Source: Takifugu bimaculatus
Lineage: Eukaryota > Chordata > Actinopteri > Tetraodontiformes > Tetraodontidae
DNA: 64,000 bases
Direction of reading: 5' to 3'
Assembly: GCA_004026145.2 (NCBI GenBank)
Contig: CP034993.1
Coordinates: 13,798,272 to 13,862,271, forward strand
Part shown: positions 10,901 through 21,853 of the stretch, in pieces
Position numbering within the stretch: the first letter of the stretch is position 1
Layout: each line of letters starts with the position of its first letter
Notes under the pieces: generated by a model
Told to the model about the DNA's origin: nothing
The model's database searches: none
The model's input: the letters and a program-made list of their open reading frames with translations, nothing else
Made by a program: the position numbers and the translations under genes

Positions 10901-13900
10901 TTGTTCGCTGTTACTTATACGCTGTTGGCTTTTACCTGTTCGCTGTTACTTGTTCGCTGTTAGTTGTAAGCTGTTACTTTTTCCACTGTTCGCTGTTACC
11001 TGTTTGCTGTTCACTGGTCACTGTTACCTGTTCGCTGCTACTTGTTCGCTGCTACTTTTATGCTGTTTGCTTTTACGTATTCGCTGTTACTTGTACACCG
11101 TTACTTGTTTACTGTTACTTGTTCGCTGTTTGCTGCTAGTTGTTCGCTGTTACTTGTTCACTGCTACTTGTTCACTGCTACTTGTACGCTGTTCGCTGTT
11201 ACTTGTACGCTGTTCGCTGGTCACTGTTACCTGTTCGCTGTTACTTGTACGCTGTTCGCTGCTACTTGTACGCTGTTACTTGTACGCTGTTACTTTTTCC
11301 ACTGTTCGCTGTTACTTGTATGCTTTTCACTGTTACCTGTTTGCTGTTCACTGGTCACTGTTACCTGTTCGCTGCTACTTGTTCGCTGCTACTTGTTCGC
11401 TGCTACTAGTTTACTGTTACTTGTTCGCTGGTAGTTGTTCGCTGTTGTTTGCTGTTACTCGTATGCTGTTCACTGTTACTCGTACGCTGTTCGCTGCTAC
11501 TTGTACGCTGTTAGCTTTTACCTGTTCACTGTTACTTGTACACTGTTCACTGTTAGCTGTTACTTGTTCACTGTTAGCTGTTACTTGTTCACTGCTACTT
11601 GTACGCTGTTACTCGTACGCTGTTTGCTGTTCGCTGTTACTTGTACACTGTTCGCTGTTACTGGTATGCTTTTCACTGTTACCTGTTTGTTGTTAGTTGT
11701 TCGCTGTTACTTATACGCTGTTGGCTGTTAGTTGTACGCTGTTACTTTTTCCACTGTTCGCTGTTACTTGTATGCTTTTCACTGTTACCTGTTCACTGTT
11801 ACTTGTTCACTGTTCGCTGCTACTTGTTCGCTGCTACTTTTACGCTGTTTGCTTTTACGTATTCGCTGTTACTTGTACACTGTTACTTGTTTACTGTTAC
11901 TTGTTTGCTGTTACTCGTACGCTGTTCGCTGCTACTTGTACGCTGTTACTTGTTCACTGTTCGCTGTTACTTGTACGCTGTTACTTGTTCGCTGTGACTT
12001 GTTCACTGTTACTTGTACGCTGTTCGCTGCTACTTGTACGCTGTTCGCTGCTACTTGTACGCTGTTACTTGTACACTGTTAGTTTTTCCACTGTTCACTG
12101 TTAGTTGTATGCTTTTCACTGTTGCCTATTCGCCGTTACCTGTTTGCTGGTCGCTGTTACTTGTACGCTGTTCGCTGCTACTTCTACACTGTTACTTGTT
12201 CACTGTTCGCTGTTACTTGTACGCTGTTACTTGTTCGCTGTGACTTGTTCACTGTTACTTGTACGCTGTTCGCTGCTACTTGTACGCTGTTCGCTGCTAC
12301 CTATTACCTTTTCACTGTTCGCAGTTTGCTATTCACTGTTCGCTCTTACCTGTTCGCTTTTCACTGGTCGTTGTTACCTGCTCGCTTTTAGCTGTTACTC
12401 AGACACAGGACGGTGACACGTTCCTGGACACCTGTTGTAGGAACTGTTTACAGGAACAGTCATAATAGGTGTACAGTCTGACGAAACACACCTGATGTGA
12501 AACCCCTGCACCCCCCACAGATATGAGGATCATATACACACATGATGGCACGGAAACCTTGAAGGACGCCGTGACTCTGCAACTGACAGATGGCGTCCAC
12601 ACAGTCCAAGCCAGAGCCCAGGTCACCGTCCTGCCGGTCAACGATGAGGAACCACGACTGCTCAGGTACAAACACATTCACGTACACACAAACACACACA
12701 CACTCACAGACACACCCACACTGACTTACCTTTGTGTTTTCTTCTTTCACACCTTTAATGTGAAACCAGGCAAAATGTCCTTTTGTGGGTGCATGTATAC
12801 ACACACACACACGCGTACACACACACAGCCACACACACGTACACACACATCTTTTCATATTGAATGAGTGAATTTTCACCCCTGACTGCCCTCGGCCCCC
12901 CGTCACCGTGTGGGGGGGCTTTGATGCGGGACGAGCTGGTTCTGTCGGGCCGTCCAGGCAGAAGGAACACGAAGATCTGGCAGATGTCGCCTTCCTTGTT
13001 TTCACTTTCCAGCAGGACCGACGTGGCGTCTTTGCTCCTGCGTGGGTTTTATTTCCGAGTGAGGAAGCAGCCAGATGGTTGCTGCTGTTGTCGGGGCGAC
13101 GCCTCCATCCCATCAGAACCCCACACACCCTCTCTGTGCTCCTGGAACAACATTCAGGACCAATGTGGCCAAAAATCAAACATGTGACGTGTGATTGTGG
13201 TTTAGATTTGACGTGACCCCCGAAACAGCTCACGCACCTTCATCACCCACCGTCATCGTCACCTTTGACCCCACCTAAACCCTGATCTGACCTCTGATCT
13301 GCAGAAACGCCAGGCTGGAGGTGGAACCTGGTCAGCGCCGGGTCATCTCCAGTGCCGTCTTGCAGGCCGAGGACCTGGACACCCCCCCTAATCTGGTCTT
13401 CTACATCCTGAACACAGAACCAGGCTTTGGGAACCTGCTGCTGAAGGTGAGAGCAAAGACCTGAAGGTCAAGACCTGAAGGCAGACCTCGCGGGGTCCCC
13501 CCTCCAGGAGGAACCTGATCCTCCTGGTTCCACCACGACACAGCAGCTAAGGCTCACCTGGACAGGTGACACCACAGATGTCCCATCATAGACTCTAAAT
13601 AACTGTCCATCTCCAAACGTTCTGAATCACCTCTGCATCCATGTGGAGCATCTGATGCAATGATTGTGATAAAAGGCCTCACCTGACCTGACCTAGTCAC
13701 CTGTGTCCTCCTCCTCATTCTTGTGTGTTTAAACGTTCTCAACTTTGATCCAACTGGTCCTCGTGTTCTTGGACCAGTTTGCTGGTGATACACCTGTGGG
13801 ATTTGTTGGCCTGATTTCAGTGGCTCACCTGTGCTGTGGTTCTGTTATTGATTGACACACGTTCCTCAGACACAGACGGGTTGGATGGAGCTCTCCTCGG

Positions 13901-14470
13901 CTCAGAACTTCACCCAGGACGACGTAGACCTGAACCGTCTGTGGTACCAGCACGCCGCTCCCACTGCCCGTGGGTTCAAAGGTCACGACAGCTTCAGCTT
14001 CAGCCTCAGCGACCTGGACAATGAAACACCTGCTCAGAGCTTCTTCATCTCCATCAACAGGCCACCAAAAGGTCAGAGGTCACATGAGAGACCGCCTGAC
14101 GCCTGTACTTTTGTTGTTCTCATGGTTACTTCATCACGTGAGCCACAGGTGACTTGGTGCTGCTGAGCAGGGCAGTGCATCTGGTGGAAGGTCAGCAGGT
14201 CATCCTGAATACCGACGTCCTGATGGCGGCGGACGCGGCGAGTCGTCCGGAGGAGCTGCTCTACACGGTGACGGCGCCTCCTCAACACGGCCTCATCCAC
14301 GCCGTGCAGCATCCCGGCGTCCCCCTGCGCTCCTTCACACAGCTGCATGTGGCCGCACAGCGAGTCTGTTACACCCATGACAACAGTTACCATGGCAACA
14401 GGGACTCCTTCAGGTGTTACACACATGCAAATACACACAACACTTTATTTGACTATTACGGACTTCTGTT

Positions 14471-14528
<58 letters not shown>

Positions 14529-17500
14529 AATGGCCATTTTGAGTACCGGACACAGACGGGCAAATATGGCCGACATCAGAGCCAGATGTTACACTAAGAC
14601 CTGTGTGTGTGTGTTGGCCCAGAGCACTTTGTCAGCTGCAGGGCTGGAAGGCAGATTGTGTTGGCAGGAAAGAGGACAGCACACACACACACATCCATGC
14701 ACACATCCACACACGCGCACACACACTCTTTCATTGAACGTGTCTTTATCCCTCTGACTCTTGTCAGTTTTGTGGTGACCAATGGCGAGACGTCCCGTGT
14801 CGGCGCCGTCCTCTTCACTGTCGAACACCGCGACCGTGTCTTTCCCACCCTCCAACGCAACACTTGGCTCCGCCTACCAGACGGGTCCACGGAGACCATC
14901 ACCGCTGACCACCTGCAGCTGACTGACCCCGATACCGCCGCCGCCAACCTGACCTTCGTCATCACGCAGCTCCCGCGTCACGGGAAGCTTCTGTTGAGGG
15001 GGGTCCCGATGTCCTCGCCAGAGACTTTCACCCAGAGAGACGTGGACGAGATGAACGTCTCTTATCAGCACGACCAGGACGGCTCAGAGGACGTGGACAG
15101 CTTCTACTTCCTGCCGAGTGACGGGAGCAACAGAGGATTCCTGGAGTTTGGACAGCTGAGGGAGAAGGCCGCCATCTTCAACATCCAGGTGAGACCTGAG
15201 GTTTGCTGGTGGGCGGAGCCAGCAGGAGACGTTCAGGTGCCAACTGACCAGGATGAAAAACGGGAAGCAGAAGGAAACTCGGATGAAAGTTCCCCAGCTC
15301 ACACAGAGGTCCACGTTTGCCCTCTTTAAGTGTGCAGGTTTAACTTATGTATTAGGACAACCAGGGCCACAACAACAAAGGTCAAAGTCTACCTAAACAT
15401 GTACTTCAAAGTGGATTTAAACATATACTTCAAAGTGGACATCAAAGTGTAGTTACTTTTTATAAAAGCTGCATTTGATGACGTCACAAATAATTGTTTT
15501 TTTTAATTGCTGGGTTGTTTTTTTTAAGGTTTTTTTTTTATTTTTTTATTATTTTTTTTTAAAGATGCTAGAACATTGTTTAAAAAAAAATGACAATTAC
15601 TGGTTCAATTTTCTAAGGTGAACATCAAATCTAATCAAAATGGGGAAAATATGAGATATTTATATATAACATATGAGAGCCCTTTGTTAAAGATTTGTGC
15701 TGCATGTGATTGTTAATAAAGTAGCGCATGTTCATCTATGAGCAGAGTGATGGTGACATCTAGTGGCCTAATGTAGGAGGCGAGGAGGCGAGAAGAGGGG
15801 GGAGGAGGACAGAGGGAGGGAGGGAGGGAGCAGGGAGGACCAGCAGGGGGACACCATGTCCCCCTGCTGGTCCTGTAGTCCGCAGCCGTCTTTCTTCACG
15901 TTTTGTGACGTCACCTTAATGCTGCCGCAGTAAAGATCTAAAGATCTCAGGTGTTCTGGACGTCCCCTCTGACTCAGGTGAACCGTTTGGACCGGAAGCC
16001 TCCTATGCTCACCACCAGGGGGAGCCCCAGCACGGTGGCTGCCCTGGGCGGTGGCCGTTTTGGCGTCTTCATCACCTCCCGACACCTGCGGGCGTCCGAC
16101 CCTGACAGCCCCGCGGCAGCGGTGGAGTTCGCCGTCCTCAGACCGCCACAGTTTGGCCACCTGGAGAACGTGCAGACAGGTGAGGCTTTTGACAGGTGAG
16201 GCTTCCTGTTTGAGCCCATTGGCAGGTGGCGTTCCGCTTCAGCGTCCTCCTTCCGTCCCCAGGAGCCCACATCAGAGGACGCTTCACGCAGCAGGACGTG
16301 GACCATCGCGCCGTCGTCTACGTCGTCCCTCCTGAGGCGGCGGTCACAAACGACAGCTTCCGGTTCCGCCCCACCGATCCGGCGGGAAACTCTGCGTCAC
16401 CTGACATGTGGGTTCGTCGGGTGTTTTAGTGACGCGTTGATTGTTGGCGCGTGTCTGTTGCTGATCTCTGTCCTGCAGACTGGATCTGTCCTGGTCTCGG
16501 GTCCAGCTCTCTGCCACCTGTTACAGAACCTGTGAGTCGGCCGCAGAACTTCAGGTCCAGATTGAACGCAGTGGGAAAAGTGCCGAGCCAGCATTTGTGG
16601 CCATCCAGGTAGGAGCAGCTCCTCCCCCAGGCTGCCGGTGTCGACCCGCCGAAGCTCAGTCTGACGTCTGTGCAGGTGGAGGACGGAACCGCCAAAGTGG
16701 GCAGGGACTTCAGCCACAGCAGTGCGGGACTGGTCCAGTTCGACCCGGGTGAGTCTGAGTAACGAAATGATCGAGAATACTGGGTCCGGACGGGAGCGTC
16801 TTCCTCACGTCGGTTCCATGAGAACATGAAACCCGTCTGGACCAGGCTGCCCTGTCGAGGTTCTGGTTGGACTCGGACCTTAAATTTGATAAAACGTGAT
16901 AAATGATGTTTTCTAATTCAATACATTTTGAGTCCTGTCACACCACCACTAATTTCATGACTTCCTGTTTTTGGTCCAGGGGTCAATATAAAAACGTGGA
17001 GCATCTTCTTGGTTGATGATGGTCTGGAGGAGAACCACGAGACGTTCGATGTCGTCCTAAAAACTCCGAGAAACGCCGTCCTGGGACAGCGGACATCTGC
17101 CAGGGTGGAGATCATTGACCCCCGAGGAGGTTAGAAACAGGAATTCCACTCATGGTTTGAAACAGAAAAGCCTCATGGACTCCATCTGTGCCAGGACGCT
17201 GTGACACAGGTGACCTGAAGGATCTACTGGCTCCGCCTCCGGAGGAGACCGAAGACCACGTCACAAACATCGAGGCTGAGCTTATGTTGGAAAACCAGCA
17301 TCCACCTCCTCAACATCACCAGCCTTTCCAGTTCTACCATAAGAGAAAGCTGCGAAACCGGGAGGCTCACAGCAGCCACTGGACCGGGAGGACCGGCAGG
17401 ACCGGTCCTGCACATGGAACACTAACGGTTAGTTTCACACTCCTGGACTGCATGTTGCCTTTATTTATATTGATAATGTCGATACTAAGCTGTGAGCCTC

Positions 17501-19144
17501 ATGTTCCCCGACCGGTTCCTCTGTTGGTGTGTGCTGATCTCGGGTTTGTTCCCAGACAGAGAGGGCTGGAGATGCTCCAGGCTGTTATAGGGGCCGTTCC
17601 TCCTGACAGAGACCTCCAGCAGGACTTTACCTTCAATGAGCATCGGATGGACCATCCGGCACCAGGACACAAACCAGAGATACACCAGCAAAAGGTTAGA
17701 AGAACCTCTGAGTGTTGCAGCCTGGCTGGACTTCTTGTGGTTTTCACTGCATGTTTGTGTCTCGTTAGACAGAGAAGTGGGCCAGCAGCTCCTGTCCTCA
17801 CCGCTGGACCCACCACAGGGGGCGCTGTTTCATGCTCAGCACATCTGAGGCCAGCTGGGCCAGTGCCCAGAGGACCTGCTCGCTGAGGTGAGGAGGTCTC
17901 AGACAGGAGGAGAGGTCCTGACAGAGGGGGTGGGGCCTTCACTGAGGTGGGGCCTTCACTGAGGGTGGGGCCTTCACTCAGGTGGGGCCTTCACTGAGGG
18001 TGGGGCCTTCACGCAGGTGGGACCTTCACTCAGGTGGGGCCTTCACTGAGGGTGGGGCCTTCACTGAGGGTGGGGCCTTCACTGAGGGTGGGGCCTTCAC
18101 TCAGGGTGGGACCTTCACTCAGGGCGGGGCCTTCACGCAGGTGGGGCCTTCACTGAGGGTGGGGCCTTCCAGTTCAGCCAACACAGCGTTCAAAGGCAAA
18201 AATCCTGAGTCATGCAGGTTTGCTAACAGTGAACTCATTTGTTACTCATTAGCTCCCTTAGTCGTCTCTCACCAACTAATCATTAACTGTTTATGATTTT
18301 CAAATTATGATAACAAGTTTCTCAAGAACTAAACAGCAACTAATGAGAAGTTACTCGTTTCTTGGTAAATAACCAGCAGGTTTTCTACATTTTCCATACA
18401 ATCATTTATTGTTCATTACTTCCTCCAGTTCAAATAACTCATCCTTAACTACTCCGTATCATTTAATGAGTTACTTGATTAACTGACCATTAAATGATTA
18501 GTTACAAATGAGTTTCTTACTAACTAGTCACTATAAATGGCCTTTAAGTAGTGCTAAAATACTCATTCATTACTCATTAATTTTCTTGTGATTAATCAGT
18601 AGTCTAAAAAGACACATGGGGGAGGGGTCCTGACAGGTGGGGGAGGGGTCCTGACAGGTGGGGGAGGGGTCCTGACAAAGAGGGGTCTTTATAGGTGGGG
18701 GAGGAAGTCCTGATACATGGGGGAGGGGTTCTGCTCTTTGGTGTGATTAAATGAAACATCTAAACAGAAGTGGATCAATAATGGATCCTGTGATCAGCTC
18801 CAACAGCAGCCTACCCAGCATCGGATCCAGGCGGGACATGAGCTGGCTCTGGAGGTTTGCAGGGCGGCGGCCATTTTGGATCGGTGAGGCGCCACACCTG
18901 GTTGGTTCAGAGCAGAAGTCACAATCCAGAATCAGGTCGTTGCATTCTGGTCTGATTCCCAGGGCTCTCTGGAGGTCCCGATGGCTGGATGTGGACTGAC
19001 GGACAGAAGCTTTCCTTCTCCAGACTGAGTGTGGCGCCGTCACCACGTGGCTCTGACTGTGTGCTGGTTCAAAACCCCAGGACCTGGATCTCGACCAGCT
19101 GCGGGTCCGAACCTCATGTGTTTGTGTGTTCAGCAGTGAAGTGA
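1944..19144 (+). CDS. frem1: FREM1-type extracellular matrix protein, C-terminal part
   Basis: Secreted basement-membrane protein of the FRAS1/FREM family. Eighteen exons chain in phase: 1944-2132, 2235-2431, 2513-2738, 12521-12665, 13305-13446, 13870-14071, 14149-14413, 14768-15188, 15978-16179, 16263-16407, 16479-16608, 16676-16748, 16980-17129, 17195-17427, 17560-17694, 17769-17887, 18798-18883, 18963-19144 (TGA). Order: several CSPG repeats (motifs such as PAHGSL, IIYTHDGTET, ADASRPEEL-type blocks, DSFSFSLSD), one Calx-beta domain (exons about 16479-17129, DDGLEENHETFDVVL), a linker, then a C-type lectin domain (CPHRWTHHRGRCFML, FAGRRPFWIGL, GWMWTDGQ, HVFVC). One Calx-beta plus a terminal lectin is the FREM1 architecture, which separates it from FREM2, FREM3 and FRAS1. 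The teleost a/b paralogue cannot be decided. The N-terminus and first CSPG repeats are missing upstream of the gap. Most introns are 70-860 bp, but the one at 2739-12520 is nearly 10 kb because of a satellite. Confidence 0.92.
2738..2858. repeat. GGAGA pentanucleotide repeat
   Basis: Purine-rich tandem of GGAGA/GAGGA units starting directly at the donor of the frem1 exon ending at 2738. It heads the satellite-filled intron. Confidence 0.95.
2866..12400. repeat. 9.5-kb heptamer satellite inside a frem1 intron
   Basis: More than a thousand 7-bp units, most often CTGTTCG, CTGTTAC, TTGTACG and close variants (CTGTTTG, CTGTTAG, TTGTTCG), alternating in 14- and 21-bp registers. The part 2866-3165 is an earlier variant (CTCTTAC/CTGTTCG). 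A unique segment at about 3166-3460 separates it from the main body. Larger blocks are themselves duplicated: positions about 8350-8817 recur at 9235-9702 (885-bp shift), and again partly from about 10159. Because 21 bp is seven codons and no + frame of the common units contains a stop, the array is full of open frames; these are not genes. Confidence 0.97.
3166..3460. other. Unique segment embedded in the satellite
   Basis: About 290 bp of non-repetitive sequence interrupting the heptamer array. It contains a CTACTTAAGCTCTGCC stretch, followed by CT- and TC-rich sequence. It has the look of a promoter or LTR-type fragment of a fish retroelement, but no terminal repeat pair, integrase or RT is visible, so this is only a guess. 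It could equally be original intron sequence in which two arrays started. Confidence 0.3.
14474..14526. repeat. (GT)n microsatellite in frem1 intron
   Basis: Pure GT dinucleotide run of about 53 bp between exons 14149-14413 and 14768-15188. A looser CA-rich patch follows at 14681-14728. Confidence 0.95.
17925..18180. repeat. 18-bp minisatellite in the lectin intron of frem1
   Basis: Tandem copies of GTGGGGCCTTCACTGAGG and variants (17-19 bp), in the intron between the first two lectin exons. The frame it opens on the + strand (GGAFTEGGAFTE) is spurious. Confidence 0.95.
18615..18735. repeat. Short G-rich minisatellite in the lectin intron
   Basis: Four to five copies of a 21-bp unit containing GGGGAGGGGTCCTGACAG, just upstream of the lectin exon at 18798. 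The runs of G could form quadruplexes on the + strand. Confidence 0.85.
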
Positions 19145-19551
19145 CCGCAGACACGAATCACACATCTCCTCCGTTTTATTGTCATCGTTTCTGAGCTTGT
19201 TCGCTCAAATGTCAGATCAAAGTCAAGATTCTGGAACATTTCATAACCATTAAAGCTTTGGTCACGAAACAACGCAAAAGTCTGATGCATTGATAACCAT
19301 TAACGACTCAATCATGAAGCGAGACGAGTTTGGACTGTCGGGTTACATGGGTGTGTAGCTGCGATAATAATTAAGCAGCTGACACATCAAAGATCTCAGC
19401 ACGTTATTGGTCCTCACTACTCTGCTAAACCCAGATCAATTATCACCACACGATTCATTAACTGTTGCCGGGTTATAAATTTTAAACCTTTTCAACATTA
19501 ATCGTTAAAAGCTTCGTCTCCTGACGCTGGCGAGCCAAAGGGGCCTGGAGG
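19145..19551. other. Convergent 3' interval between frem1 and the next gene
   Basis: About 400 bp between the frem1 stop (+) and the stop of the minus-strand membrane-protein gene. It must hold both 3' UTRs. ATTAAA near 19247 is a weak poly(A) candidate for frem1. Nothing else is recognised. Confidence 0.5.
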
Positions 19552-21181
19552 TCACATGGCCGTCACCTTCTCATCGGCGCTGAAGGCAACGTTGGCGTAA
19601 GCGTTGTCGATTCCTTTGCTGCTGTCGGGACAAACAAACCCTTGGGTCATTGCGCGATAATAATGTCGTCACATTCTTGTAGTTCTGGATCTACTTTCTG
19701 TGGACTACGCTCCACAGGTGTGTGTGGTGCACCTGAGTGTGTTCAGGCTGGTGTCGTACGTTGCTTCACTCCTCCTCTCGTCCGACTCCACGTCCTTGTA
19801 GCTGCAGACAAACGTTAAGAAGATCGGTGTTAAACGTGAACACGTGCGCTCATTGAGGGGGGGTGTCTGGATGAGGACGCTGCCACGGGGAGGTGCTCTT
19901 TTTGGGGTTTGGTACCTTGCTCGAAGGCCCCTCAGCAGCCCCTTCCTCACACCTCTGCTGCACCAGTACTCACCTGGACTTCCCACACCAGGCTCTGTTC
20001 ACCAGTAAGGCGACGAAGGCGAGTAAGAGGAAGCCTGCAACGGCGATGATGCCGGTCAGCCACTGTGGTAGTGCACGTTCAGCCTGAGACCGCCCTGGGA
20101 CATAACACACACAGAGGTCAGAGGTCAAATATCAGAGCCTGCAGCAACATCTGCACCTGAAAGAGTCACAAACATTTTTCTAATATTCTCAAAGTTGGAG
20201 TGAGCTAACATGTAGCGGGAGCCACAGTGACAGTAATGGCTGTAACAACAGCAACATTAGCAGCAACAACAACAACAACAACAGCAGTATCACCAATAAT
20301 AAGCTGTAACAGCAACAACAACGGTAACGGGAGCAGCAACAACAACAGTAACATTAGCAACAACAACATTAGCAACAGTAACAACAGTATCACCAATAAT
20401 AAGCTGTAACAGCAACAACAACAGTAACATTAGCAACAACAACAACAACAACATTAGCAACAGTAACAACAGTATCACCAATAATAAGCTGTAACAGCAA
20501 CAACAACAGTAACATTAGCAACAGTAACAACAACAGTATCACCAATAATAAGCTGTCGAAGGTCCCAACAGGAAGAGTCGCATCTTTAAATGTGCAGTTT
20601 CAGATCTTGTTGCAGGAAATTAAAGAGCTTCCTGGTTGGCAGCTCTTTATCAGCCAGGACGGTTCAATAAAACACGGTTCTGAAAGGCATCAAAGCGGTG
20701 CCAGACTGGATTTGGACCAGAAAAAGCCGCGCTCGAACTGGTTGTTGCTGGCTGAGGTACCGGTACCTGTCTGAGCGGTACCCGTCTGAGCGGTACCCGT
20801 CTGAGCCGCCACGGTACCTGTCTGAGCCGTACCTGTCTGAGCCGCTACGGTACCCGTCTGAGCCGCTACGGTACCCGTCTGAGCCGCCACGGTACCTGTC
20901 TGAGCCGCTACGGTACCTGTCTGAGCGGTACCTGTCTGAGCCGCTACGGTACCCGTCTGAGCGGTACCTGTCTGGGCCGCTACGGTACCCGTCTGAGCCG
21001 CTACGGTACCCATCTGAGCGGTACCTGTCTGGGCCGCTACGGTACCTGTCTGAGTCGCCACGGTACCTGTCTGAGCGGTACCTGTCTGAGTCGCCACGGT
21101 ACCTGTCTGAGCGGTACCTGTCTGGGCCGCCACGGCCGCAGCCATCAGCAGCAAACAGCAGATCTCGGCCCGGTTCTTCAT
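19552..21181 (-). CDS. PDZK1IP1/SMIM24-family single-pass membrane protein with repeat ectodomain
   Basis: Four exons in transcript order: 21181 down to a donor as far as 20767, 20094-19974, 19801-19733, 19621-19552 (stop TGA). The ATG at 21181 starts a signal peptide (MKNRAEICCLLLMAAAVAA), followed by a threonine-rich tandem ectodomain of QTGTVAA and QTGTA units. The second exon holds the family's short juxtamembrane PQWL motif and one transmembrane helix (WLTGIIAVAGFLLLAFVALL, then VNRAWCGK). The tail has the conserved NAYANV motif and ends VTAM, a class I PDZ ligand. MAP17 (PDZK1IP1) binds PDZK1 at epithelial apical membranes; that role is family knowledge. Human SMIM24 on 19p13.3 fits the linkage, whereas the NAYxNV tail recalls PDZK1IP1, so no symbol is given. 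About 224 aa if the last donor in the repeat is used. Confidence 0.85.
20225..20545. repeat. CAA-rich repeat with a complex unit in the first intron of the membrane-protein gene
   Basis: A block containing AGTATCACCAATAATAAGC begins at 20286, 20386, 20471 and 20535, separated by CAACAA/AGTAAC trinucleotide runs. Spacing of 100, 85 and 64 bp shows shrinking copies. The glutamine- and leucine-like frames on either strand are spurious. Confidence 0.9.
20760..21130. repeat. Coding minisatellite, 15- and 21-bp units
   Basis: On the minus strand the units read CAG-ACA-GGT-ACC-GCT (15 bp) and CAG-ACA-GGT-ACC-GTG-GCG-GCT (21 bp). Both are multiples of three, so copy-number change preserves frame. 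It forms the ectodomain of the membrane-protein gene and contains many CAG|GTACC splice-donor-like sites. Confidence 0.93.
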
Positions 21182-21853
21182 GGTGGATTCGCTGGAGGAT
21201 CCAGACGACTGGAGACGTGAGGCGTCGCTGCGGCTGATTAAGTCCGCAGGTGTTCTCAGGTGAATCATAAACACCTGTGTTAATGTTTAACTCTTTGTTT
21301 GTTATCATACCAGGAAGCGCACACTCATCTCTTTAAACTCGAAGTCTCCTTTTTTTTTTTTTTTTTTTTTTAGGATTTAAATGATTCAAAACACCCAAAT
21401 TCTCAATTTGTGATTGATTTGAAAGGAAATCCATGCAGTTTCCAGACCATAATAATCCCAGGAAACATTATAGAATGCAGGCTGGTAATAATATAACGAT
21501 GCTGATCTGTTGTAACTGCCTTTATATTTGAATATTTTCGAACATTTTCCTTCTCTGTCCTGAGGAAGAAACAGTTCTTTTGGTTCAGAAACGGCTTCAT
21601 TTCTGCACATTTGCTGCTCGATCTGAATAAAACAAATAATTTCCATCCTAATCCCGAGTCACCCTGTGAAATATGTTCAATAATACACCATGAAATCTGT
21701 TGTCCACATTTATTTATGGGTCAAAACGTGTAAAGATGAAATGTTTCCGGATTCCGACTTTTGTTTTGAAAGGCCCGACCGGATGTGTAGTTTTCTTGTG
21801 TAGTTTTTGTTCTCAGCAGAACCTTTGTGACACTTGCAGACGAGCAGAGAAGC
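21182..21853. other. Head-to-head interval to thop1
   Basis: About 670 bp between divergent starts; presumably holds both promoters. A poly(T) run lies at about 21349-21372. No convincing coding exon: the minus-strand ORF at 21386-21646 lacks family similarity or splice context. Confidence 0.5.

Noticed and set aside
2866..12400. CRISPR array or other spacer-repeat system
   Set aside because: Units are contiguous 7-mers with no unique spacers, and the setting is an animal gene.
17556..17606. frem1 ending at TGA 17604 using the acceptor at 17554-17555
   Set aside because: The acceptor 4 bp downstream (exon 17560-17694) keeps phase 0 and leads into a complete lectin domain.
21386..21646. 86-codon minus-strand ORF between divergent genes
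   Set aside because: No family resemblance and no supporting signals.
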